Source: Phycisphaerae bacterium (GTDB taxonomy: Bacteria; Planctomycetota; Phycisphaerae; Sedimentisphaerales; Anaerobacaceae). From it: DNA of 43,666 nt. Made by a program: the position numbers and the translations under genes. The notes beneath the pieces are model-generated. The model saw only the letters and a program-made list of their open reading frames with translations, made no database searches and was not told the DNA's origin. Shown in pieces: positions 8,513 through 16,400 of the stretch. How positions within the stretch are numbered: position 1 is the stretch's first letter; every line of letters starts with the position of its first letter. Location of the stretch: assembly GCA_026386805.1 (NCBI GenBank), contig JAPLMX010000211.1, forward strand, positions 1 to 43,666. Reading direction: 5' to 3'.

Positions 8513-9449
8513 CGAATCCATCGCCTCACGCGTCAAGCGGCCCAGCGCGGAGGCCGGGGCGCTCGCATCCTGGAACCGCCTGCGACGGAGATTGGGCGAG
8601 CCGATCATCGAGACCTGCATCAAGCTGAGCGGTTTGGTGGTCGTTGTTTTCGTCTTCCTGATTTTCCTATTCCTCTTAAAGGATTCGCTGTCGCTGTTTC
8701 GCCAGTATCCCATCTCCAAATTCCTCTTCGGCACGGAATGGCTGCCGATCTCCGATCCGCCGCAGTTCGGGGTTATTCCCCTGCTGCTCGGCTCAATCTA
8801 CGTGACGGTCTGGGCGATCCTGATCTGCGTGCCGCTGGGGGTCGGCTCGGCCATGTTCATCGCGGAGGTCGCTCCGAAGCATTTGAAGAACGTCCTCAAG
8901 TCGCTGGTCGAAATCCTCGCCTCCATTCCCAGCGTCGTCCTGGGCTTCCTCGGCATCCTCTGGCTGGCACCGGCGCTGAGAGACACGTTTCACCTGTCCA
9001 CGGGCATGTGCGGACTGACGGGTAGTCTGCTACTGGCCTTCATGGCTCTGCCGACGATTATCAGCATCTCCGAGGACGCCCTGACGAGCGTGCCCAGAAC
9101 CTACCGTGAGGCCGCCTACGGCCTGGGCGCCACCCGCTGGCAGACCCTGTGGCGGATCGTCCTGCCGTCGGCCTCTCCGGGCATCCTGGCCGCCGTGATG
9201 CTCGGCATCGGCCGGGTTGTCGGTGAGACCATGGTCGTTCTCATGGTCACGGGCAACGCCCCGGTAATGCCCAAGTCGATCCTGCAACCCCTGCGGACAC
9301 TGACCGCCACGATCGCGGGCGAAATGGGGGAAACGGTCGGCGGCTCCGATCATTACTACGCCCTGTTCGCCGTGGGGCTTGTCCTGTTCGCCATTACGTT
9401 TGCCATCAACTTCGTCGCGGACCTCTTTCTGCGAAGGGACAGGAAATGA
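8496..9449 (+). CDS. pstC: Phosphate ABC transporter permease PstC (operon 2)
   Basis: A permease of about 317 residues. The likely start is TTG at 8496, inside the 3' end of pstS2, because GAGGGGAG lies about 6 nt upstream; a TTG at 8475 is the other option. A basic N-terminal tail of about 40 residues is followed by membrane helices from about residue 45. The EAA loop TYREAAYGLGATRWQTL and the PstC-typical VGETMVVLMVTGN are present. It overlaps pstA2 by 4 nt (ATGA), so the genes are translationally coupled. Confidence 0.92.
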   Translation: MVENRSESIASRVKRPSAEAGALASWNRLRRRLGEPIIETCIKLSGLVVVVFVFLIFLFLLKDSLSLFRQYPISKFLFGTEWLPISDPPQFGVIPLLLGSIYVTVWAILICVPLGVGSAMFIAEVAPKHLKNVLKSLVEILASIPSVVLGFLGILWLAPALRDTFHLSTGMCGLTGSLLLAFMALPTIISISEDALTSVPRTYREAAYGLGATRWQTLWRIVLPSASPGILAAVMLGIGRVVGETMVVLMVTGNAPVMPKSILQPLRTLTATIAGEMGETVGGSDHYYALFAVGLVLFAITFAINFVADLFLRRDRK

Positions 9450-10294
9450 ACGGAGCCAAAGTCCGCCAGCAGATCGCCTTCTCCGCCCTCGGCGGGATCA
9501 CGCTGCTCATCGTGGTGCCGATCATGCTGGTGATCCTTTACATTGTCATCAACGGCGCCGGCTCGGTCTCCTGGCAGTTTCTCACGGCGGCGCCCCGCAA
9601 CGGCATGAAGGCCGGCGGCATTTTCCCTGCCATCATCGGCACGATCCTGCTGGTCCTCGGCACGATGCTGTTCTCGCTGCCGCTGGGTGTGCTTTCGGCC
9701 ATCTACCTCGTCGAATACGCCCGCGATGACCTGTTCACGCGCATGATCAAGCTATCGGTGGTGAACCTCTCCGGAATACCCTCGATCGTTTATGGCCTCT
9801 TCGGCTTCACGGCATTCGTCCTGCTCCTGCACTTCGGCACGTCCATTCTCGCCGGCTCGCTGACGTTGGCGATCATGAGCCTGCCCGTCATCATCACGGC
9901 CTCCAAGGAGGCGTTGGAATCCGTGCCCTTCACCTATCGTGAGATCAGCCTGTCCCTGGGCGCCACCAAGTGGCAGACGATCCGGTATTGCGTGCTGCCG
10001 TATGCCATCCCCGGCATCCTCACGGGCACGGTCCTAAGCCTCAGCCGTGCGGCGGGCGAGACCGCCCCGATCCTCTTTACCGTCGCCGCCTTCTATCTGC
10101 CGCGACTGCCCCACTCGGCGTTCAACCAGGTGATGGCCCTGCCCTACCACCTCTACGTAATCGCGACCCAGGTGCCGAACATCCCCACGGGAATCAGCTT
10201 CGCCACCGCACTGGTCCTGATTGCCCTGGTGTTTCTGATGAATCTCGTCAGCATCATCCTGCGGGCCCACTACCGAAAAAAGAGACTATGGTAA
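9446..10294 (+). CDS. pstA: Phosphate ABC transporter permease PstA (operon 2)
   Basis: A 282-residue PstA of ordinary length, with TM1 near residues 12-35 followed directly by the SWQFLTAAP loop and GGIFPAIIGT. The EAA loop is TYREISLSLGATKWQTI, and the C-terminal hallmark [14 protein letters not shown] is intact. It lacks the roughly 240-residue insert seen in PstA of operon 1, which makes it a useful control. It overlaps the next gene by 7 nt. Confidence 0.93.
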   Translation: MNGAKVRQQIAFSALGGITLLIVVPIMLVILYIVINGAGSVSWQFLTAAPRNGMKAGGIFPAIIGTILLVLGTMLFSLPLGVLSAIYLVEYARDDLFTRMIKLSVVNLSGIPSIVYGLFGFTAFVLLLHFGTSILAGSLTLAIMSLPVIITASKEALESVPFTYREISLSLGATKWQTIRYCVLPYAIPGILTGTVLSLSRAAGETAPILFTVAAFYLPRLPHSAFNQVMALPYHLYVIATQVPNIPTGISFATALVLIALVFLMNLVSIILRAHYRKKRLW

Positions 10295-11043
10295 GCGAAC
10301 CGGTCATCAAAATCGTCAATCTGGACTGCTTCTTCGGCTCGCAGCGGGTCTTGCGGAATATCAACATCGAGATCCCGCCCCACGAGATCCTGGGGATCAT
10401 CGGGCCGGCCAACAGCGGCAAGACCACCTTCCTGCGGGCCCTCAACCGGCTCAATTATCTCCATCGCACGTACTCGCAGACCGGCGAGGTCTTCCTGGAC
10501 GGCCGGGACATCCGCCAGATCAGCGACAACCTCCTGCGCAAGCAGATCGGGATCATCTTCGCCCTGCCGCAGGTGCTGCCCGTCAGCATCTTCGACAACG
10601 TCGCCTACGGCCCCAAGGTCCACGGCGTGACGAACAAGGAGACCATCGGCCGGACGGTGGAAGAAGCCCTGAAAAAGGCCTATCTCTGGGAGGAGGTCAA
10701 AGACCGCCTGCGCGAGCCGGCCGTGCGCCTCTCCGGCGGCCAGCAACAGCGGCTCTGCATCGCCCGAACCCTCGCCGTCGGGCCACAGGTCATCCTGTAC
10801 GACGAGCCTTGCTCGGGCCTGGACCCCATCTCGACGGCGAAGGTCGAAGACGCCATGCAGCAGTTGAAAGCGGATTACACCCAGATTCTCGTGACGAACA
10901 ACACAAAACAGGCCTCCCGCGTCAGCGAGCGATGCGCGTTCTTCCTGATGGGCGAACTGGTCGAAATCGGCCCGACCCGGGACCTGTTCACCACCCCGCA
11001 GGATAAGCGAACCGACGATTACATCACCGGTAGATTTGGATAG
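10288..11043 (+). CDS. pstB: PstB-type ATPase with degenerate Q-loop and switch His (operon 2, first ATPase)
   Basis: A 251-residue phosphate-transporter ATPase. Walker A is GPANSGKT (39-46), the signature LSGGQQQR (from 148) is canonical, and Walker B VILYDEP keeps its Glu (173). Two residues that read the ATP are lost: the Q-loop glutamine is Ala92 (IIFALPQ instead of VFQ.P), and the switch histidine is Asn204 (LVTNNTKQ instead of VTHNMQQ). These changes are plain in the DNA (gcc at about 10561; aac at about 10897). The ATG overlaps pstA2. The next gene is a second PstB with the opposite pattern, so the two probably work as a heterodimer. ATPase activity at its own Walker site is expected to be weak or absent. 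Confidence 0.9.
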   Translation: MVSEPVIKIVNLDCFFGSQRVLRNINIEIPPHEILGIIGPANSGKTTFLRALNRLNYLHRTYSQTGEVFLDGRDIRQISDNLLRKQIGIIFALPQVLPVSIFDNVAYGPKVHGVTNKETIGRTVEEALKKAYLWEEVKDRLREPAVRLSGGQQQRLCIARTLAVGPQVILYDEPCSGLDPISTAKVEDAMQQLKADYTQILVTNNTKQASRVSERCAFFLMGELVEIGPTRDLFTTPQDKRTDDYITGRFG

Positions 11044-11052
11044 GATGGGGAA

Positions 11053-11147
11053 ATGATTATTGATGATTGATAATTGATTATTCGAAAGGAGAGTCCGGCC
11101 TCCTCCCGGTCATCAATCATCAATCATCCATCATCCATCATCAATAC
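11053..11147. repeat. Two facing heptamer arrays between pstB2 and pstB3
   Basis: The left array (11053-11082) is made of TGATTAT/TGATGAT/TGATAAT-type units, and the right array (11111-11147) of TCATCAA/TCATCCA units. They are inverted relative to each other: 11059-11071 can pair perfectly (13 bp) with 11112-11124. The only Shine-Dalgarno-like sequence (AAAGGAG, 11085-11091) lies in the loop, and the right array runs up to the pstB3 ATG. Confidence 0.7.
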
Positions 11148-11150
11148 GAT

Positions 11151-11915
11151 ATGGAACCTGAATCGAAGATCGAGACTTTTGACCTGAACCTGTACTACGG
11201 CGTGTTCCGGGCCCTGACCGACGTGAACATCCGGATTCCCGCCCGCAGTGTCACGGCGATCATCGGTCCGTCCGGCTGCGGCAAGTCCACCCTGCTGCGC
11301 TGCTTCAACCGGATGAACGACCTGGTCGAGCACACGCAGGTGAAAGGCCGAATCGTCATTGACGGGCAGGACATCCTCGAACCCGAGGCCGATCTGATCG
11401 CCCTGCGGCGTAAGGTCGGCATGGTCTTCCAGCGGCCCAACGTCTTCTCCCTGTCGATCTACAACAACCTGAAGTTCGGCCTGCGCATCCACAGCATGCT
11501 CAGTCGCAGAGACCAGATTATGCAGACCGTCCGCCAGGGTCTGGAGCAGGTCGGACTCTGGGACGATCTGAAGGACAAGCTTAGCGCCAACGCCCAGTCC
11601 CTGACGCTCGAACAGCAGCAGCGGCTGTGCCTCGCCCGCGTCCTGATTCTCAGGCCCGATATTATCCTGCTGGACGAGCCCTGTTCGGCCCTCGACCCCA
11701 TCGCGACTCTTCGGGTCGAGGAGATGCTCCGCGTGCTCCGCAAGGACTACACGCTGATCATCGTCACCCACAACATGCAGCAGGCGGGCCGCGTCTCGGA
11801 TTTCACTGGATTCATGTACCTCGGCCGCCTCATTGAATTTGCCGGCACCCAGAAAATTTTCACGAACCCCGCCGAGCAACTGACCGAAGACTATATCAGA
11901 GGATCTTTTGGATAA
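11151..11915 (+). CDS. pstB: PstB-type ATPase with degenerate ABC signature (operon 2, second ATPase)
   Basis: A 254-residue phosphate-transporter ATPase. Walker A GPSGCGKS (39-46), Q-loop Gln94 (MVFQRPN), Walker B IILLDEP with Glu176, and switch His207 (VTHNMQQ) are all intact. The signature motif is not: LTLEQQQR (from 151) replaces LSGGQQQR, removing the Ser-Gly-Gly that contacts the partner's ATP. The pattern is exactly complementary to the preceding gene. Translation initiation looks odd, because a heptamer array separates the ATG from the nearest AAAGGAG by about 60 nt. Confidence 0.9.
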   Translation: MEPESKIETFDLNLYYGVFRALTDVNIRIPARSVTAIIGPSGCGKSTLLRCFNRMNDLVEHTQVKGRIVIDGQDILEPEADLIALRRKVGMVFQRPNVFSLSIYNNLKFGLRIHSMLSRRDQIMQTVRQGLEQVGLWDDLKDKLSANAQSLTLEQQQRLCLARVLILRPDIILLDEPCSALDPIATLRVEEMLRVLRKDYTLIIVTHNMQQAGRVSDFTGFMYLGRLIEFAGTQKIFTNPAEQLTEDYIRGSFG

Positions 11916-11930
11916 AATAGGAAATCTCAA

Positions 11931-12596
11931 ATGCCACGAGAAGGCTTTCATAATCGTATCAAAGAGCTGGAACGCGACGTTCTGCAAATGGGCGAAATGG
12001 TGATCGACGCCATCAACCAGTCGGTCGCCGCTCTCAAGAATCTCAATGCCAACCAGGCCAAGCAGGTGATCGCCAATGATGCCCAGGTCGACCGCAAGCG
12101 CTGGGAGTTGGAAGACCGGTGCGTCGATCTGATCGCCACGCAGCAGCCGGTGGCCTCCGACCTCCGCGAGATCATCGCGACCCTGAGCATCGTCCGCGAC
12201 CTCGAGCGGATCGGCGACTACGCCGAGGGGATCGGCAAGATCGTCCTCCTGCACGGCGACGAGCCTCTCGTCAGGGCCCTGACATACCTTCCGGTCATGG
12301 CCGACAAAGCCATCCGCATGCTTCGCGGAAGCCTCGACGCCTTCGTCAAGCGCGACGCCCGGACCGCCCGCGCGATCTGCGATGAGGACGACGCCGTGGA
12401 CAAGCTGTACGACCAGGCGTATCACGACCTCCTGGGCTACATGATCAAGGACCCCTCCGTGATCACGCGGGCCACCTATCTGATCTGGGCCGCCCACAAC
12501 GTCGAGCGGATCGCCGACCGCGCCACGAACATCTGCGAAAGCGTCGTCTACTTGGTCACGGGCACGCCCATGGAGTTGAACGTCTCCAAGTACTAA
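11931..12596 (+). CDS. phoU: Phosphate transport regulator PhoU (operon 2)
   Basis: A 221-residue PhoU paralogue with two helical repeats and metal-site motifs VRDLERIGDYAEGIGK and AHNVERIADRATNICES. It starts 15 nt after pstB3 and closes operon 2. It is recognisably different from the PhoU at 5023, so each Pst system appears to keep its own PhoU. It would be expected to restrain this transporter or signal its state to a PhoR-type kinase; none is encoded in the window. Confidence 0.92.
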   Translation: MPREGFHNRIKELERDVLQMGEMVIDAINQSVAALKNLNANQAKQVIANDAQVDRKRWELEDRCVDLIATQQPVASDLREIIATLSIVRDLERIGDYAEGIGKIVLLHGDEPLVRALTYLPVMADKAIRMLRGSLDAFVKRDARTARAICDEDDAVDKLYDQAYHDLLGYMIKDPSVITRATYLIWAAHNVERIADRATNICESVVYLVTGTPMELNVSKY

Positions 12597-12630
12597 CTGG
12601 AATCTGCCGCCGGGCGGATCAGCCGGAGCA

Positions 12631-12667
12631 CAAAAATACCCCGGCAACGGGGTTGTGTGCCGGGGTA
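12631..12667 (-). terminator. Intrinsic terminator (minus strand)
   Basis: A perfect 10-bp stem, TACCCCGGCA (12667-12658) with TGCCGGGGTA (12646-12637), has an 11-nt loop and is followed on the minus strand by TTTTTG. No protein gene lies upstream on that strand, so it may end a small RNA. It may also act as a transcription barrier after phoU2. Confidence 0.6.
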
Positions 12668-12765
12668 GCGATATTGCAGTTTATACACACCTCCCTTCTC
12701 GGCGTGGCCGGCTCCCGTTTCACCGGGGCGGTCCTTGCCGCTCATCTGTGATTTATACGAACCCA
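12668..12765 (-). ncRNA. Possible structured small RNA upstream of the minus-strand terminator
   Basis: Read on the minus strand, two short adjacent hairpins, GCGG-CAAGGA-CCGC (12741-12728) and CCCG-GTGAAA-CGGG (12727-12714), precede the terminator at 12667-12631, with no open frame of note. I do not recognise a known RNA family, and no strong promoter is visible. The alternative is a leader of the plus-strand lipoprotein gene at 12894. Confidence 0.25.
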
Positions 12766-12893
12766 GCCGCCGCAGGTGCGAGGAATTCCCCCTCGATCGG
12801 TTTTCAAACCCCGGATTTGGCGCTTGACATCCGACCTTCGAGACGGTCTCCTGATCTTGTTTCTGGTCACTATCAACTTGATCCGGAGTCTTT

Positions 12894-13274
12894 ATGAAAC
12901 CTGTCCGCATCACGTTGCTCGTACTTATCGCTTCTTTGCTCTTTCCGGCCGGTTGTGTCTCCACCGGCCATCATGGCCAGTCCACGACCAGCAGTCGTTC
13001 CGTCCGCAACGAGGCGGGGATACGGCGGCTCCCCTACGAATTGCCGAAATCGGCCGCCCATCTCTCCTTGTCCCTGACTCTCCGTGCCTCCGAAGGCTCC
13101 TTCGTCTACACCCTGGTCGATCCGCACGGCACCGTCGTGTGGCAAGGTCGCGTCAGCGCCGGCCAGAGCTGCAACGAGACCCGCCCCTTTACGCCGGTGC
13201 CCGGCAAATGGCTCCTCACCTTGGAAATGGAAAACGCCACGGGCAGCTATGACATCGCGTGGAAGAGCGAGTAG
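12894..13274 (+). CDS. Small lipoprotein of unknown function
   Basis: A 126-residue protein with a type II signal peptide (MKPVRITLLVLIASLLF, lipobox PAGC) and a mature part of about 100 residues rich in beta-type sequence (LSLSLTLRASEGSFVYTLVDP; GKWLLTLEMENATGSYDIAW). It would be anchored to a membrane facing the periplasm. CCGGAG lies 6-10 nt upstream of the ATG. A perfect -35-like TTGACA is at 12824 but lacks a convincing -10. I recognise no family; the strand pattern suggests a small beta-sandwich. It lies between the phosphate island and the giant repeat protein. Confidence 0.8.
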   Translation: MKPVRITLLVLIASLLFPAGCVSTGHHGQSTTSSRSVRNEAGIRRLPYELPKSAAHLSLSLTLRASEGSFVYTLVDPHGTVVWQGRVSAGQSCNETRPFTPVPGKWLLTLEMENATGSYDIAWKSE

Positions 13275-13483
13275 TCCCCGGCCGCTCTGGACCACCGTCC
13301 GCTTGGATTCGCGCTGGCGTCCCGGACGCCGTGCCGCCCAAAATAATCTGGAAAATCGCAATTTCTTTCTTGACAATTACCCCCCCATTAAAATGGGGAA
13401 TGTAGGTAGTATTGGAAGGGTACAAGGAGGAATGCACAGGAATCCGGGAAGTGTCTGGAGACTGAGCGATAGGAGGCAGGGCG

Positions 13484-16400
13484 ATGAGAAGCGTCGGAGG
13501 TGGGGTCAAACGAGCAACGATGAACGCCGTAGTTCTGGTCTCTCTGGTGTTGATGCCGTTGGCATCATACGGAGAAGACAACTACTGGATCGGTGATAGC
13601 GGCTGGTGGGACGAGATCGCGAAGTGGAGTCTCAACCGGCAGCCCTTGACCGGCGACAATACCTTTCTCACTTCATCCGGCGCCTTGAACAGGGTGGTCA
13701 ATTACGGCAATGTCCTGGTTCCGTCTCAAGTCCTTGGCAGTCTGACCATCGATGCGACGGGCTCCGGGACGATCGCTTTCATCCAGGGATCATATGGGTT
13801 GTCGGCCAACAACCAAGACATCGGAAGTTGGGGCAGCGGGACTTTCACCCAGACGGGGGGGACGAACGCAGGCGTTTGGTTCAACGTCGGAAGATACGCT
13901 GGCGCCAGCGGCACGTATAACCTGAGCGATACGGGCTCACTGACGACGACAGGCGCCTCATTCATCGGCCCTTATGGCACTGGTACCTTCAACCAGACGG
14001 GCGGGACGCACGCGACACCTTGGCTCTCGGTCGGGACCGACGCGGGTGGCATCGGCACCTACAATCTCAGTGGTACCGGGGTGGTCGCAACGACGTACGC
14101 AGCATACATCGGTGGCGCGGGCACGGGCACGTTCAACCAAACGGGCGGCACGAACACGGCGGACTGGCTCGGTCTCGGTAGGAAAGCGGGCGGCACCGGC
14201 ACCTATAATCTGAGCGGTACTGGAGCGATCACAGCCCACGCTGCGGGCATTGGCGAATCCGGCGCGGGCACCTTTATCCAGACGGGCGGGACGAATACGA
14301 TCACGGGCGGGCTCGGCATTGGGCTCAATTCCGGTGGCAGCGGGTCGTACAATCTGAGCGGCACAGGAGCCTTGTCCGCCGGTGGTGAAACCGTCGGCGA
14401 CTGGGGTACGGGCACGTTCACCCAGACGGGCGGGACGAATACTACGGTCTGGTTCAATGTCGGGGCCAACGCGGGCGGCACCGGCACCTATAATCTGAGC
14501 GGTGCCGGGGCACTCACAACCACGGGCGGTGCGTTCATCGGCGGTTCCGGCACGGGCACCTTCAACCAGACCGGCGGGACGCATACGACCGGCTGGCTCA
14601 ATGTTGGGACCGACGCGAGCGGGGTCGGTACCTACAACCTCAGCGGTACCGGGGTGCTGACGACAGCGCTCAATGCCGTTGTCGGCTATTCCGGCACCGG
14701 CACCTTCAACCAGACTGGCGGGACACATACGGTACCAGGCGGGCTCTATATTGGGGCGAATTCTGGCGGCAACGGTTCGTATAATCTCAGCGGCACAGGG
14801 ACCTTGTCCGCCGACAGTGAGCACATCGGCGACTTCGGTACTGGAACCTTCATCCAGACGGGCGGGACGAATACCGTCGGCTGGTTGGGTCTTGGGACCC
14901 AGCCGGGTGGTATGGGCGCTTATGATCTCAGCGGCACAGGGGTGCTCACAACGGGCGTTGAGACCATCGGTGAAACCGACACGGGGACCTTCACCCAGAC
15001 GGGCGGGACGAATACCGCCGTTTGGTTCAATGTCGGGGTCGGCGCGGGCGCCACCGGCACCTTTGATCTCGGCGAGACAGGGGCGCTGACAGCAACAGGG
15101 GGCTCGTTTATCGGTGGCGGCGGCACGGGCACCTTCAACCAGACCGGCGGGACGCATACGACCGGCTGGCTCAATGTTGGGACCGACGCGAGCGGGGTCG
15201 GTACCTACAACCTCAGCGGTACGGGGGTGCTGACGACCGGGGGCAGTGCGGCCATCGGCTACTCCGGCAGCGGCACTTTCAACCAGACCGGCGGGACGTT
15301 TACGACGGGCTGGGTCTCTATGGGGAGCCTCTCCGGTGGTAGCGGCATCTATAATCTCAGCGGTACAGGGGTGCTCACCACAACGAATGGTGCGGCCATC
15401 GGTGACATCGGCACGGGCGCGTTCTACCAGACCGGCGGGACGTTTACGACAACGGGGGGATTTGGCCTTGGGTGGAATTCGGAGAGCAGTGGTTCCTACG
15501 ATCTGAGCGGCACAGGGGCACTCTCTGCCGATAGTGAAAACACCGGTCTTGCCGGCACGGGGACCTTCATCCAGACCGGCGGGACGAATACCGTCCAATG
15601 GTTCCGCGTCGGGACCGAGGCGGGCGGCGCGGGCACCTACGATCTTGGCGGCACAGGGCAATTGACGGTAACGGGCGACGCGTACGTCGGCGACGCCGGG
15701 ACGGGCACCTTGAACCAGACCGGCGGAACGGCGGCGGTGCCTTGGCTTTCTATCGGTAACCGGGCGGGCGGCGCGGGCACCTACAATCTCAGCGGTGCAG
15801 GGGTGCTCACAGCCGACGGTGCGGCCATCGGCAACTCCGGAACGGGCACCTTCAATCAGACCGGCGGGACGAATACGATAACTGGCGGGCTCGCCGTTGG
15901 GCTCAATTCTGGTAGTAGCGGCTCCTACAGTCTGGGCGGCGCAGGAAGCCTGTCCACTGATAGTGAAACCATCGGCGAATCCGGTACCGGGATCTTGACC
16001 CAGACGGGCGGGACGAACACGGTTACGGGCGAGCTCAGCGTGGCGCGCAATTCTGGTAGCAGCGGCACCTACGATCTTAGCGGGACAGGCAACCTGTCCG
16101 CTGGTGCTGAGAAGATCGGCGATTCCGGGACCGGGACTTTCACCCAGACGGGCGGGACGAACCAGGCGGGCCAGGTCATCGTGGGCAATTGGTATAACGG
16201 CGTCGGCACATACAAGCTTAGTGGTGGAGATCTGCGGGTGGCCGGCTGGGAAGGGGTGGGCAACTATAGTGTGGGCGCCTTCGAGCAGACAGGCGGGACG
16301 AACACGGTTGGAAGTTGGCTGACCCTCGGGAATATCTCTGGGAGCACGGGCACATACAATCTGAGTGGCACAGGGGCACTCACCGTAACGGACGGCTCGC

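Noticed and set aside
11124-12647. 507-codon minus-strand frame over pstB3 and phoU2
   Set aside because: Shadow of two conserved genes. The His/Asp/Leu-rich product matches no domain.
12824-12852. TTGACA at 12824 as promoter of the small lipoprotein
   Set aside because: The -35 is perfect but the position 17-18 nt downstream (TCTCCT/CTCCTG) does not resemble a -10.
13370-13412. TTGACA at 13370 as promoter of the giant repeat protein
   Set aside because: No -10 hexamer at 16-18 nt. A CCCCATT/AATGGGG palindrome (13383-13398) occupies the spot; it could be an operator, but the evidence is too thin.
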